A stretch of 64,000 nucleotides of DNA from Nymphalis io (GCF_905147045.1 NC_065898.1:4588001-4652000); one strand, 5' to 3'; counted from the first letter of the stretch, positions 1 through 12,030 are shown. A program made the numbers and translations. The notes: generated by a model not told the origin, from the sequence alone.

Positions 1-381
1 GGGTCGTTCGCTCGGATTGTTTTCCCATAGACCGATTCCATTCAGAATCTCATTACACTTGAAAGGGCTCCAACAAATCTGGCGCAACGTTTTTCTCATG
101 GACGTGTCTGTCGTTAGGGCAGCGTGAGGTGACCATTACTGTACAAAGAGTTGCCTAAAATAGAGAGCTTTTGTGAGGCGGGAAGACAGACGAGGGGGAG
201 GTGGGGGCGGGGCGGTCGCTGGCTGCCCGCCGGCTCAGTCGCACCGCACCGCACAGCCGCCTCGCACGCCACTGCGTACCGTGACTGCGTTAGCGCACGC
301 GCACGCGATAACCCCCCACCTCGTCTCCAACAACACGTGCTCCAATAACTGTGTTCACCTGATGATAACCCACTGAACAAA
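1..381 (+). promoter_or_regulatory. Promoter and 5' leader of the odd-skipped family gene
   Basis: This segment is far richer in G and C than the rest of the window, mostly between 185 and 330. A G-run with GC-box-like GGGGCGGGGCGG lies at about 203-214. The hexamer TCAGTC at 235-240 fits the arthropod initiator consensus and would place the start of transcription near 237. I see no TATA box at a suitable distance and no clear DPE about 28 bases downstream. An in-frame stop at 346-348 ends the frame of the main coding region, so the ATG at 382 is the first one available in that frame. If transcription starts further upstream, a nine-codon upstream ORF (98-127) is in the leader too. The initiator call is inference from a short motif; the compositional step is seen directly. 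Confidence 0.5.
362..376 (+). promoter_or_regulatory. Minimal upstream ORF (Met-Ile-Thr-His-stop)
   Basis: An ATG at 362 opens a four-codon frame ending with TGA at 374-376, five bases before the main start codon at 382. Its context is poor (C at -3), whereas the main start has AAA before ATG, a good insect context. Such a short upstream frame could slightly lower translation of the main frame, or be ignored by leaky scanning. No effect can be shown from sequence alone. Confidence 0.4.
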
Positions 382-3300
382 ATGCAAGAGCAAAGCACTT
401 CCCGAGCGAACAAGACAACTCTCAATTCATTGGAAAGCGCTATTATCAAATTGAAGAACAATCTACAGATACAGGATAACAAGTCTACAGATATGACCGG
501 GCTATTGAGCATCGACGCTTCGTCTGATGATACAAAAAACAATACAAGTAAGGGAACAACTTCATCTTCTACTACAAATATTAATCTATCTATTGCATCC
601 GCTGCGTTGTTACAAGAAAATATGTTGCAACGTTCTTTACAAGGAGTAGTTATATCGCTTCAAAATGCGATGATGAATTCGTTGCAACAAGCGGCTCTCT
701 TGCCGTCAAATTCAGCAGCCGCTGCAGCCTTAAATTTACAAGCTTTAGAATCATATTTAACTTTACAACGCCTTACCACAGTGTCATCTGTTAATAGTAA
801 TACACAACTAAATACCAGTGAAAGCAATACATCTACAAAGCAAGATATACTAAGGCTAGCGACGGCAAGTGCTAAGATAACTGAAACAGATGTATCCGAA
901 AGTACGTCGACGGTAATTTCGCCTAAAACTCCCGAAGAATATCCATTGTCTGACGCTATAGCGGCAGAGGATGTGGATTTATCAGAGGAAGTGGAAGAAG
1001 ACTTAGCACTACTTGACAATGAAGACGAATTCACATTGGAGCAGCATTTAGAATCAACATCGAAAGGTTATTGTTATAATTCATCACAGAACCTAGATAA
1101 CGGGTATCCAAGTCTACTAATGAATGCAATGTACCAACAACAAATGACTGGGAGTCCTTCTCAGCCACCTCTTTCACCTCAACCATCTAATTCATCTAGT
1201 TCAAAATCAACCAATAGTTCAACCTCTTCAACAGGCAGCAGCATATCGAATAAGCAGAAAGCCACAAGCAGCGGTCCTAGGACAAAAAAACAGTTTATAT
1301 GTAAATTTTGTAATCGACAGTTCACAAAATCATATAATCTTCTTATACATGAAAGAACCCATACGGACGAGCGACCGTACTCATGTGACATTTGTGGAAA
1401 GGCTTTCCGACGGCAAGATCACCTCAGAGATCACAGGTAAATACAACATACAAACTCTTAATCATTACATTATATAATTATATAAAAACTTTTTACGTTA
1501 ATCTGTATAATTTTTTAATATTATTTTTTTACTCCATAATTTAATTATAACTATTTTTATAATAATATATCTCGCTCACTACTTCACCAACGTTAAAAGA
1601 TTACCACTGATATAAGGTTGTTAAGGCAAATGTTATAATAAACAAATTATTTGCTTTTTAAAATATTTGTGTACTTATTTGATATGTTCGTGCTTGAATT
1701 CTAATTAAAATGTCTATCTTTAAAGTTATAAGTAAACTTAACTAACAATTATTATTAACTGTTACTTAAGAATGTGTAGATAATAACATTTTATCCAAAA
1801 AGAAAGACATTTATTACCCACATCTTATCTCTATCCTCGAAATAAATAGCTAAATCAATGGGAGCTTTCAACTTTATACTATCCTAAAATACCGTATCGG
1901 ATGGCTCGACCCGTACTTATAAGATAAAACAACATTATAGCCGTGTCGAAAAACATTTAAAAGGCTCACGATTCTCATTTTTCGATATCAATAAAAGATT
2001 TTGGTCCTCGGATATCAACGCGAATTGTTATGAACTTTTGAATAATGGCGGTGTAGAAAAATATTTAAAACAAAAAGAGTTTAAGTACGAACCCGACAGA
2101 TCGTATCGATGAGTCGTCCGTCACGCTTGTATATTATAAAATCGCTAATCTGAGAAGTGAACGTTTTAATTTTGACTTTTCGTTTTGTTCGTCTTTAAAT
2201 CTTTCGAATTCCTTATAAACCTGTGCGCATATCTTGTTTATCGGGATATTTATCTTGAATAAAAAACTCTAAATCTTAATTCGACGAAAACAAACCGAAT
2301 TTCGAACGACGTTCTCAATAAATAATGCCATTACGTATATTGTATCGACATGTTTAAAGTACATTATCTATTTCTTCGCTTATCTGTTCAAATTCTCCAC
2401 CCAAGTGATGTAAAGGTGTTGAATTTTTAACACCTGTCTCTCGGCGATTTCCAACCAAATCACCGTATCTGTATAGCAATAAAATAAATTTTGTGTAGAC
2501 GCCGGAGGGTTAACCCGAGCTCGGCCCGGCCTGTCGATGTTCAATCGATGTCCGTTGACACGATACATTATAATGGACCGGAGTGTTCGACGGGTTTTAA
2601 CAAAGCACGTGGTGATCATGACGTGAGGATTAATGTGGATGACAAAAAAAACTTCCTTAGTAAATATCTTGCTATACGAAATTAAGATGTGGTATTTTTT
2701 CTATGAATTTTTGACATAAGTAATTTGTTAAAAATATTATGTAATATTATGATAATTATTTGGAACAAATTTTAAAATGTCTATTATGATAAAAAATATC
2801 CATTGGATTGTAAGTCATGATTTCTTTTGCCAGTATAATATCCTCCCAATAGCAAATATACTTACTAACAATGAAGTAGAACAGTATGTCATCTAAATAC
2901 CACCGCTAGGCGTAGCTAGTAAAGAAATAAAGAATAAATTCGACAGTAATGGTTTATATTTACTATAACTTTAAGGATAAAAGTTAATCGAGTGCACTTC
3001 CCAATTAAGATTTATCTCATACACATATTATGTATTTTGAGTTCGACTTATAATTTCACTTTTATTATAATTTTATCAAAAACGACATTTCATCGTTTGC
3101 TCTTAGCAAATGCACATCACATTGACATGTTTCAAAAACTAATGAGAGCCCTCAACTAGAATTTTATAGCCTATCAATATTTATAGCAGGTTTAATTTAT
3201 CAACAATGTCTCGTTGGCTCGGGTTAGGCCTAACTGAACCCGCGTCGGTGTCAAGCTACGCTCGAATGCGCGCGCCTTCCCTAATCGCCCTATCATCTTC

Positions 3301-4934
3301 CTTTATATCCAAATCATTTTTTCATTCATCATCTTGTACCTCTTAATCGTCAGTTATCGTTATCTCAATGATTATTACACACGTAACGTTATTTTGAACA
3401 CGTCGTTATTTATTCGTGTGTATTTGTTTAGCTAATATTAAGAATCGGATCTTCAATTGCTGGTTTCACATCCTGTGTTATTATTGATTATCGGTTTGAG
3501 TATATAATTACACTCTGTGGGCTTTGAGATTATTTTATAACGTATTATATAATGATATCGATACACATAACGAACGATATCAAGTACTTGAAGTATTAAA
3601 AAGATACAAGATAATATTTCAGTTTAATTAACGTTTTATCGAAATTTTATATATAAGACACCTTTCATTCGACAAATAAATAGATTTAAATTTTTCGTTT
3701 ATTAAAAAATAAACACATTTATACCCAATGACAAAACTTCCAAAAATATAAAAACTTAAAAGAAAGTCGCGGACTAACCACGTATACAAAATAGTGCAAC
3801 AGACGTTCAAAGTTCATGGGATAAAATTACGTAAAAAAGATCATGTATGTTCAATTTAATGATGTAATAAGCGGTATTATAGATATAGTATTCAATCCAA
3901 CAAAGCTAAAAGGTATTTCCCGTTTGTTTTTTGTTCATGTAATACCTTGTACACGTGATTTATCATACAAGTTAAAGCTATTAAAAGACTGATATCGATG
4001 ACTCGGTTATCTAAGCTCGTTAATACACGTAATAAAATCCACATTGAACATTAAAACGAAATTTTGGGTGCTCATTAAATATGCTTTAATCTAAGGAGCA
4101 CCCATTTAATTGATGAGGATACAAATATTGTTGAAGTAAGATTTAAAAATTGTCTTAATAAAATTTAAAATGTCTTGCTTGAGTTACGTAAATTGATGGC
4201 ATTCAAAACACAAATGAGAGGGTACGCCAATTTATTACACATATCCTGGGGGCACTCGTTTGTTCTCTGGTTCCTACAAGACGAAGGTGTTCGAAATATG
4301 GCGTTAATGTTCCATTTCGAACGATATATTTATTATAATTGGACTGAAATAACATATGTATTTGTTGGAAACAGTTTTGGTGTTGTTGCTTTTCAACGAA
4401 GGATTTATATCGACAATGCCAATAAAATACGTTATCAAATATTTTGTTGCTAAGTGAACTCTTTATGGCGGACGTGAAAAGTATATATGTCTATATAATA
4501 TGCTAATAATTCAGAACAAAATAGTATAAGCAAATACATAAAAATATTTTTGTTTCAGATACATACATTCAAAAGAGAAGCCGTTCAAGTGCCTGGAATG
4601 CGGAAAAGGTTTCTGCCAATCAAGAACGTTAGCAGTACATAAAATTTTACACATGGAAGAGTCTCCTCATAAATGTCCTGTGTGTAGTAGGAGCTTTAAT
4701 CAAAGGTCGAATCTTAAGACCCATCTCTTGACTCACACAGACATTAAGCCTTACAATTGTACCTCATGTGGAAAAGTTTTTAGACGCAACTGTGACTTAA
4801 GACGTCACAGCCTAACGCACAATTTAGTTAGTATATCATCAGTAAATACATCACCTAGCGGAATTAATGAAAAAAGTCCTTTATTAAATCCTAATTATCC
4901 TATTGATAATTTAGATACCGAAGAGGAGAATTAA
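382..4934 (+). CDS. bowl: Odd-skipped family five-zinc-finger transcription factor (bowl/sob type); join 382-1436, 4559-4934
   Basis: A nuclear DNA-binding protein of 476 residues in two exons. Exon 1 ends at 1436 before GTAAAT, exon 2 starts at 4559 after TTTTTGTTTCAG, and the phase-2 junction restores codon 352 (Arg). Five C2H2 fingers follow each other: C307/C310/H323/H327, C335/C338/H351/H355, C363/C366/H379/H383, C391/C394/H407/H411 and C419/C422/H435/H439. Finger 1 (FICKFCNRQFTKSYNLLIHE) and finger 2 (RRQDHLRDH) are hallmarks of Odd proteins. Drosophila Odd has four fingers, Drumstick two, Sob and Bowl five; the finger-5 wording (KPYNC, RRHSLTHNL) made me prefer bowl, but sob is not excluded. 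The N-terminal part is low-complexity: Ala/Leu-rich around 107-129, acidic around 196-220, Ser-rich around 255-300. The tail after finger 5 is only 37 residues, and I see no Groucho-binding eh1 motif there. Family members pattern embryonic segments, gut and leg joints, often downstream of Notch. The start has an AAAATG context and an in-frame stop upstream at 346. Confidence 0.93.
1437..4558 (+). other. Single intron of the odd-skipped family gene (phase 2)
   Basis: The intron is 3122 bases, AT-rich, with a GTAAAT donor and a TTTTTGTTTCAG acceptor. It splits finger 2 between its two zinc-binding histidines. Two GC-richer patches stand out. One at about 2497-2640 contains the palindrome GGGTTAACCC (2507-2516). 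One at about 3210-3300 contains the 12-base palindrome GTTAGGCCTAAC (3223-3234). Both look single-copy by eye and are candidate intronic enhancers. I saw no copy of the three SINE families here. An open frame at 4175-4453 does not resemble a protein and has no coding-like composition. Confidence 0.85.
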
Positions 4935-5246
4935 TAATTGATTTATTTAGTGAATGTGTTAAATAATAAGACTGATAATCTTCCAGTGCCTTCTTAATAT
5001 TAAGTGACGGAACAAGATCTTGTATAAGATGTACCATTAGCCTATTACTCCCTATTATTGGTTTACTTTATTGTACACCGCTTAAGTGATGCAGTTTTTA
5101 TTTCTTATATATATTTGTTTTGTATACTCATCTCATTACGTTTTTTATAAGCTGTGAGGAAAAAATATACAGCTGTTCACAGATTAGCAAATGTTAAGTA
5201 ATCGTTTTTTTTTTTTAAATTATATCACTAAATTTGAAATGTTGAC

Positions 5247-5252
5247 AATAAA
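5247..5252 (+). terminator. Candidate poly(A) signal AATAAA (proximal)
   Basis: First AATAAA after the stop codon, about 310 bases downstream of it, followed by T-rich sequence. AT-rich DNA produces this hexamer often by chance. Confidence 0.3.
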
Positions 5253-5793
5253 AATTATTGATAGACATATAAACATAATTACTTATATTGTTACTTACTG
5301 TATATATTATGTATTTTTATAGATTATTTTTAAATTGATGAAAAAAAAAATAGTTGATATAAATTTATTTTTTTCTGCGTTTACTAAATTAACTTTTCAT
5401 ATTTAAATTTTTTTGTATGTTATATAATATATTGTTTCTCTACTATTTTCGGTACATTTTACATGAAGGTTCTTTTAGGTAAGTTTGTATATGCAATGTG
5501 TCGAATTCTCTCGTTTCTACTAGTATTATATCCGCATTTTTTTATCTTGTATATTTCTGATCTCATTTTTTTTTGTATTTGTATATATAGATTATAAATG
5601 GCTAAGTCAATTACAATGGATCCGTCCTAAATTAAGTACAACAAATTATTATGATAAAATCAAAATTAATTAGAAAATTTGTAATTCTAGTTTAAACTGG
5701 TTTATAAATAATTTGCCTTATAATTAAAGTTGGAGACTTGTTTTATTTTTGTGAATATCACTCGTTGTACAAAATTTAAAAATATTATATTGT

Positions 5794-5799
5794 AATAAA
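5794..5799 (+). terminator. Candidate poly(A) signal AATAAA (distal)
   Basis: AATAAA lies within a longer A-run about 860 bases after the stop codon. It is a plausible distal cleavage signal. Confidence 0.3.
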
Positions 5800-5820
5800 A
5801 AAAATTAAACATAAAATTTG

Positions 5821-6408
5821 ACTTTTAATATATAGGTGCCAACTTTATATATTTTACCATAGCCTTTTTAATTTCATTTTATTCTTAATTTAAAAATGCT
5901 AAAATTTTTATATTATCAAACCTGCGGCATTTTGTCTTAATTATAATTGTCTAAGTTTTAAAGACCTGTTGAACATAAAAATACATTTTAATTTATTTAA
6001 TGAACATTTGTGCATGATAGATTAAGTAAACATCATAAACAGTGCTTAACACTTCAAGTAATAATATATTCATCATATCTTGAGTACTTATACAAAAAAT
6101 AGCACAAAAAACTTTAAGTGAACAAATGTGAATACGTAATCAAACGAATATGCATTCCATAGAACTAAAACAGCGAAGTTCTTTTTGTCCAACATGTTTT
6201 TATTTTTTATTTGTGCCTGCAACTTCGCAGACCCGAAGGCCAATTCTACTAATCTATAAGGATTACGATACGTTCCCGATTCAATTCCGATCCAACGCTA
6301 ATTATTCTTTATTCGGATCAGAACCGAATCGATATTGTGTCACTTTATGCCTTTACGTCAAAACCAAACTTGATTGTTAACTTTATGCCAATAGTCTATA
6401 ATACTTTC
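5821..6408. other. AT-rich intergenic sequence
   Basis: No gene or repeat that I can name. An open frame at 6150-6380 has no recognisable motif or coding-like composition. Confidence 0.5.
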
Positions 6409-6702
6409 ACTGGTAGTAGGGCTTTGTGCTCGTCCGGGTAGGTACCACACACTCATCAGACATTCTACCGCAAAACAGCAGTACTCGGTATTATTGCGTT
6501 CCGGTTTAAAGGGTCAGTGAGGTAGTATAATAAAAAGCACAAGGGACATAACATTTTAGTTCCCAAGGTTGGTGGCGCTTTGGCAATGAAGCGATGGTTA
6601 ACATTTCTTACAACGCCAATGTCTATGGTTGTTGGTGACCACTTACCATCAGGTGGCCCATATGCTCGTCCGTCTACCTGGACTATAAAAATAAAAAATT
6701 AA
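6409..6702 (+). mobile_element. SINE family 2, near full length
   Basis: First of about 14 copies of a roughly 290-base element that starts ACTGGTGGTAGGGCTTTG and ends CCTATTCTATAAAA plus an A-rich tail. Other landmarks are GGGTAGGTACC, CAAGGGACATAA, CCCAAGGTTGGTGGCGC and CATCAGGTGGCCCATATG. It has no protein-coding capacity, so it must rely on a partner LINE. I do not recognise a tRNA, 5S or 7SL head, so the promoter origin is open. This copy is diverged by several substitutions and a small deletion in the head. Confidence 0.85.
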
Positions 6703-7080
6703 ATTAAAGAATAACATAAAGACAACACAGATAAACTGCATCGATTACGCTTCGATTCGATTGCTATAAAGTGACAATTTGTTAGTAGAATTGATCCTCT
6801 GAAAAAACTACTTACTAAGCTAATATAATAATAATTATTAGACTTACTCGCAAGTCTTATTAATAGTTATTGCCTTTGTTACCGGAAAATAAAATTAGAA
6901 TGTTTGAAGGCTAAAACAGGATTGCATTTATGGTATTAGCGAATGTCACTGAAAAAAAAAATAAAAGTTTAGAATACATAACATATTTTCTTTTTAAAAG
7001 CTAACTATTGCTAGTATATACACTGTAATATTCATAGTTAGTATTAATAATAAAAGATACATTTACTATATAATATATAA
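6703..7080. other. AT-rich intergenic sequence
   Basis: Nothing recognisable apart from A-runs. Confidence 0.5.
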
Positions 7081-7455
7081 CAGACTGCCTCGTCGGTCAA
7101 GTGACTAGTTATAAAGCCACAGATCCCGGGGTCCTCTGTTCAAGCCCGAGGTCTGGCCAATAAATAGTTATGGGGTTTTTCTGTCGAAGATTCTTAATAG
7201 CAGTTCGAAGTCTGGAAGTTGGAAGGAATTGTGTACACGTCCGTGCCTCAGAAAGCACGTAAAGCCGTTGCTCATGCGCCTGAACTCTTTTCGGTCGTCT
7301 CGAATTGCCGTTCCATCGGATTATGAGAGTGAGAGAATAGAGAGTGCATCTATGTTTGCGCACACACTTGTGCACTATAATTTGTCCTGCGCGGATAGCT
7401 AATTTCTCTTGAGATTGCCGCCGTGGCCGAAATCGGTCGGACATCATCGTAATGA
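7081..7455 (+). mobile_element. SINE family 3, near full length, tRNA-derived head
   Basis: Best-preserved head of the third family. CTGCCTCGTCGGTCAAGTGAC followed by GTTCAAGCCC resembles the A-box and B-box halves of a tRNA gene, so an internal Pol III promoter is expected. The body carries the landmarks CCGTGCCTCAGAAAGCACGT and GCGCACACACTTGTGCACTAT, and ends near CGGCCGAAATCGGTC-type sequence. The 112-codon reverse-strand open frame across it is a by-product. About eight copies or fragments are in the window. Confidence 0.85.
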
Positions 7456-8663
7456 TGGGATATTTTCTCTACCTTTAAGATATGGTTTATTTAAAGGTAC
7501 CTAATTTTTTTATTTCACATTAAAGTAATTTAATTTCTTAATTTTAAAAATTAACTTAAATAATTTAAAAGCCGCTTATGATACCATATAAAATACATTT
7601 TTTTTAAATTGTTCCAACAATTCCATTTATTTTAATCAAAAATTCAAACAAAGTTGCCATTGCTATAAGTATAATATATTGTCATTTAAATGTCTCGTTT
7701 CAAAAGAAAGTTCTAATGGCTTCCAATAGATGTCGCCGCTCGTTCAATTTTTAAATATGCAAACGAAAGTTTTAATTTCTTGGTAATTAAACTGTTTTTA
7801 TATGACGTAATATAGAGAAGATAAATGTGATAATTTGTTTGATAGCCTAATTTAGTTCATCCGCTAACTTTTGATATGAAATGAATACGAATTAAATCAT
7901 GAAATAATTATCTAACTTATTTTAAATTTAATCGAGAACCTCCTACTTTTTTGAAGTCAAATAAGAAAAATTAAGAAAAAATTAATTAGCAAAGACAAAT
8001 TATCATTATTATAAAATCTAATAAATACTTTATTGAATTAGACTCGTTTGAATCGTCATTCTATAAAATTAAATTACATTTAAAGTTACCAACGTTTAGG
8101 AATGTAGATTCTACCGATAAGAACCGACAAGAAATTCGATGGCTACTTTTTAACTAATTAAATTACATGGATGTGTTAATTAAATACAATTAAATTTAAT
8201 TAATATAAGTTATTATTTATTCTGCATGATATCAATGGATATTAACGCTTTTCTATCATCTATTTATTTTTTCAAGTAATAAACCTTTTTTTAAACTGAA
8301 ATTTGATTTATTAATTGGTTAAGCAATTAGAAAGTTTTCGGCTGGTAAGCAATTGAATACAACAGAAAAAAAAAATCTTATCCGTTATTAGAATTTATAT
8401 TTCAATCCAAAAGTAAAAAATATATATTTATATGTAGCAGACTAATAGTGCTTGTTAAAAATTAAATTTATGAAAAAAAAAAATAAAGATAATATACTAT
8501 AGTTTTTTTTTAATATTTTAATTTTATTATAATACTAAAGTATTATAATTTCTATACTAAATTGTTATTTCATTATTTGTTGTGGAAACACTGTTATTAG
8601 ATACTAATATTATTATTAAGCTACTATTGTTACTAACAGTAAAGATACCAATCTGTAGTTATC
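7456..8663. other. AT-rich intergenic sequence
   Basis: Long runs of A and T, no reading frame of note and no repeat family shared with the rest of the window by eye. Confidence 0.5.
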
Positions 8664-8950
8664 TTTTTTTTTATAGAATAGGAAGGCGGACGAGCATATG
8701 GGCTACCTGATGGTAAGTGGTCACCAAATGCCCTTAGACATTGGCATTGTAAGAAATGTCAACCATCGCTTATAGCCAATGCGCCACCAACCTTGGGAAC
8801 TAAGATTTAATGTCCCTTGTGCCTGTAATTACACTGGCTCACTCACCCTTCAAACCGGAACACAACAATATCAAGTATTGCTGTTTTGCGCTAGAATATC
8901 TGATGGGTGGTACCTACCCAGACGAGCTTGCACAAAGCCCTACCACCAGT
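8664..8950 (-). mobile_element. SINE family 2, near full length
   Basis: The T-run at 8664-8672 is the A-tail read from the other strand, and the head ends at 8950 (ACTGGTGGTAGGG in reverse). Close to the family consensus, so relatively young. Confidence 0.88.
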
Positions 8951-10565
8951 AGGGCCACCATCTGAAATATACTACTTATATAATATAATATTAAATTATT
9001 AAACAGATAGATAGATCAAGAATTTTATAGACATCAAATTGTTAATTGTTTAGATCATCGAATAAAGAAAAATCGATGTGGCTATTAACAACAAAGGTCG
9101 ACTACTGAGCTTGAAAAATCGATTCAATTCAACAGCAAATCGATGTGAGAGCATGAGATATTCACATAACACAATAAAAAGGTCCCATTGTCGATTCAAA
9201 CCGCACAAAGGCTTTAAGAGTGTATCAAAATGACATAAAGCTTAATTCTTTTCTTAACACAAAACAAGTTTATAATGGCCCACATGTTTTCTATTTTTAT
9301 TTTTTATTTCTAAAATTCGGAAATTGATGATGTGTTAAAAAGGTAACAGGCTCATCTGTTCATACGCGACAGTCCTGTTTCTGAACACAACCGCCATACT
9401 TTATTATCCGCATTCTAAATTCAAATCCAACCGCATGATTCGTTATGGATTTGCCGAGTTATTTGTTTTTTATATTCTTTTTTGCATTAGATATAAGTAC
9501 CAAAATGGCGTTTTATTGCTGCTTTTAGAGTCACGAATATGTTAAATGATTTTCATTTTTTTTTATTCAAACTTGTATAAGCTATAATGTTTATTATCAA
9601 CAAAACCTTAGTTATTTTATGTTGTTATTTTAAAAATTAATGTAGTATAATGTCACATTAGAAAAGAAACGAAACGAATAAGGTTATTCAACAATCGTAC
9701 CTTTCATTGAGCACTATGACAACATAATAATGGGAGAGGATCGTCTTAGAGTCTTTATAGTAGAGAATTATACACAAATTACATAGCAATCGCCCCAATC
9801 GGAAATCCCGCTGCGTTAAATAAAGTATACCTTTCGAGTGTACTTATTTTTTTATATTCGCAAACATCATATTGTCATCGACACCAAAATTACAGTCAAT
9901 TGTGACAAAGGATTATTTGCCCAAACCGGTGTTTGAAAAATATTTGCTTTTGCAGTTTCGAGAGCGCTTTATCGGAATTTAGTGGTACTTTTATTCGCAA
10001 CGACCACACGCGAGAAAATTTTTTTTTTCTCGCCTGTGAAATTGTATAAGGTGTTTTGACAATGCGCTCGAACGTGCGTCTGCGCTGTTTCGAATGTTAA
10101 GCACGGTTTCGCTCGGCTTGTTTGTCTTCGAACTGTGGTTTTCACCTCCATTTTTTATTTCAAGTTTAACGTATTTTTTTAATTTATAATTTTCATTACT
10201 TTATTCAACTCGTGTTTATGTCATTTTAATATACTAATTTTAACTATCGTTCTTTATTTGAATTTTCGTTCAAAAACGTTAATGCACATTAATAAACAAA
10301 GTAAAAAGGTAACTTATCTATAACTGTTTTTAATGGTATTTTCACCAAAGCTTCTAATCGAACTTACATAACATTTAAAAATATTGAGGTTAACTATTGA
10401 AAACCATGTGAAACTGAATGTAACTATAGAATATATTGTATAAACATTAATTATACATTAAAAAATAAATTTTTTTTTCAATTTACGTTATTACAAAATG
10501 AATAATTGTTATAAGCTATATTATTGCATAAATTTAGTAAATAACAAGGTGTATTATCTTTAGTT
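8951..10565. other. Intergenic sequence
   Basis: AT-rich, with a slightly GC-richer stretch at about 10010-10150 (CGCCTGTGAAATTG, GTGCGTCTGCGCTG). The small reverse-strand frame there (9969-10151) shows no motif. Confidence 0.45.
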
Positions 10566-10672
10566 CAGGAGACGCGTCGTGTGCGGCCAGTATCTGACGC
10601 ACTATCGCGACTCGCAGTTACTGTCCCGACGCGATAGCTCCGCGTGGGCAACGGTCATAGACAAGACAGCGT
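10566..10672. promoter_or_regulatory. GC-rich single-copy island with an inverted repeat
   Basis: About 110 bases of strongly raised GC content in AT-rich surroundings. CTATCGCG (10602-10609) and CGCGATAG (10630-10637) form an inverted repeat with a 20-base spacer. It has no long open frame and matches none of the repeat families here. A conserved regulatory element is one reading; that is inference. Confidence 0.3.
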
Positions 10673-10721
10673 AGATGTAACTGATATGTCATAGATAATT
10701 AGGAACACTTAAATATAACAT

Positions 10722-10765
10722 ACTAGCTATACGTCCCGGCTTCGCACGAGTAAAATAAATGTCTA
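10722..10765. repeat. Dispersed repeat fragment (CCCGGCTTCGC type)
   Basis: ACTAGCTATACGTCCCGGCTTCGCAC resembles the CCCGCGGCTTC edge also seen at 53530. In Lepidoptera this phrase often borders a common unclassified dispersed repeat. Only the edge is present. Confidence 0.45.
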
Positions 10766-11929
10766 CATTTATATCGCAACACATATAACTCTGTTGGTTT
10801 AAGTTTAAGTTTAAATTACTTGAATATGATTGTGATGAATGTAATAATAATTATATACCTGCCTGAGTTTAATCATAAAAGAAGTTTCTGAAATCCCTTT
10901 ACAATCAGACTATTTTCAAAGGTCGCATGTGAAAATTAATTACCAATTTATACATTACTTGTCATAGACACATTGAAAATATATATTGAAGATAAAAAGG
11001 AATTTGTATGCTTTTCTTCAAATACACACAAGTATATATTTGTATTGAGGGATATATGACCTTTCAAGCTGATTTTACTATACATTAAATAACTAATCGC
11101 GGTCTTTACAGTTTAAAAATAAAACTTTCTACATATTTTATCGTTTAACGTTTAGACCATAACATTTCATAAGATTTCCTAATTACCTACGATAACTGGA
11201 AGAATAATAGAATTTATTTTAATCTAACTAACTGTATAACCTGTATAAAACAAAAACAAATTGCCTTGAAAACAAAATAAAAAAAATTAGAATTTTTATT
11301 ATTAACATTTTACAACAATTGTATTCCTAACATTCAAATTTACTAGAAGAGTAATTTATTTATCTTAATCATGTTTTATCGGAACTCGTTAAAATGCATT
11401 GTCTGTATGTGTTGGATAAAAAACTATTTCACGTATCGAATATAATCCAAGTAAAATAAGTACTCAAGTCGTTGAACATATGCATCAAATATAGAACCTT
11501 ATCCTTTTTTCTAATGGATAAAAAAAGGTATAAAACTATAAAGTGGGTTCCACATCATTTATAATAAATATTTAACGAAACGTTACACACATGAATGTTG
11601 CAAGCAAATTGAACCTTAAAAACTTCAAAAATAAATCAAAATTCTTTTTCCACATTCATCTCGGACATAATCTTTGCCCCACAGACACTTAGCATTCGTA
11701 AGCGGCACTCGCAATCACAATTGTCACCGTCAATTCGCTCGCTTTTGATATGATAATGCCTAAAGGTTGTAGTTCTGAGATAGACTCGAAGTGAAATGAA
11801 TATTTAAACATTTGATAAACTTGATTACGGGAATGCAGTAAATAATAACAAATCTTATTCAATAACTTAACCTACTTTGAAACTTCTTGTATATATTATA
11901 TACAATATATTATAATAAAATACTTACTT
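10766..11929. other. Intergenic sequence
   Basis: AT-rich. The stretch near 11690-11745 (GCGGCACTCGCAATCACAATTG) is a little richer in GC. No gene or repeat recognised. Confidence 0.45.
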
Positions 11930-12030
11930 GTTAATGTCCCACTGCTGGGCTAAGGCCTCCTCTCCCTTTTGAGGAGAAGGTTTGGGGCTTATTTAACCAC
12001 GCTGCTCCAATGCGGGTTTGTAGAATACTT
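11930..12030 (-). mobile_element. SINE family 1, 3' fragment
   Basis: Only the tail-proximal third is left: GTTAATGTCCCACTGCTGGG, then GAGGAGAAGG and GCTGCTCCAATGCGGG. The tRNA-like head is absent, as expected of a 5'-truncated insertion. Confidence 0.8.

Larger units (their letters stand above)
4935..5820 (+). other. Probable 3' UTR of the odd-skipped family gene
   Basis: Very AT-rich sequence with T-runs and short AU-rich motifs follows the stop codon. AATAAA occurs at 5247-5252 and at 5794-5799; the second precedes a long run of A and would give a 3' UTR of roughly 0.9 kb. Which site is used cannot be told from sequence. Confidence 0.5.

Noticed and set aside
151..376. Two open frames of 65-67 codons in the 5' leader
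   Set aside because: They start with TTG or GTG, not ATG, so they are not expected to be translated in an insect mRNA.
114..542. 142-codon reverse-strand frame over the 5' end of the gene
   Set aside because: It overlaps the leader and first exon on the opposite strand, is partly low-complexity, and is explained by the GC-rich leader.
4175..4453. 92-codon + strand frame in the intron
   Set aside because: No motif, no splice logic and no coding-like base bias. Both real splice sites of the gene skip it.
7109..7447. 112-codon - strand open frame
   Set aside because: It lies wholly within a family 3 SINE copy; the same text in other copies is broken by stops and shifts.
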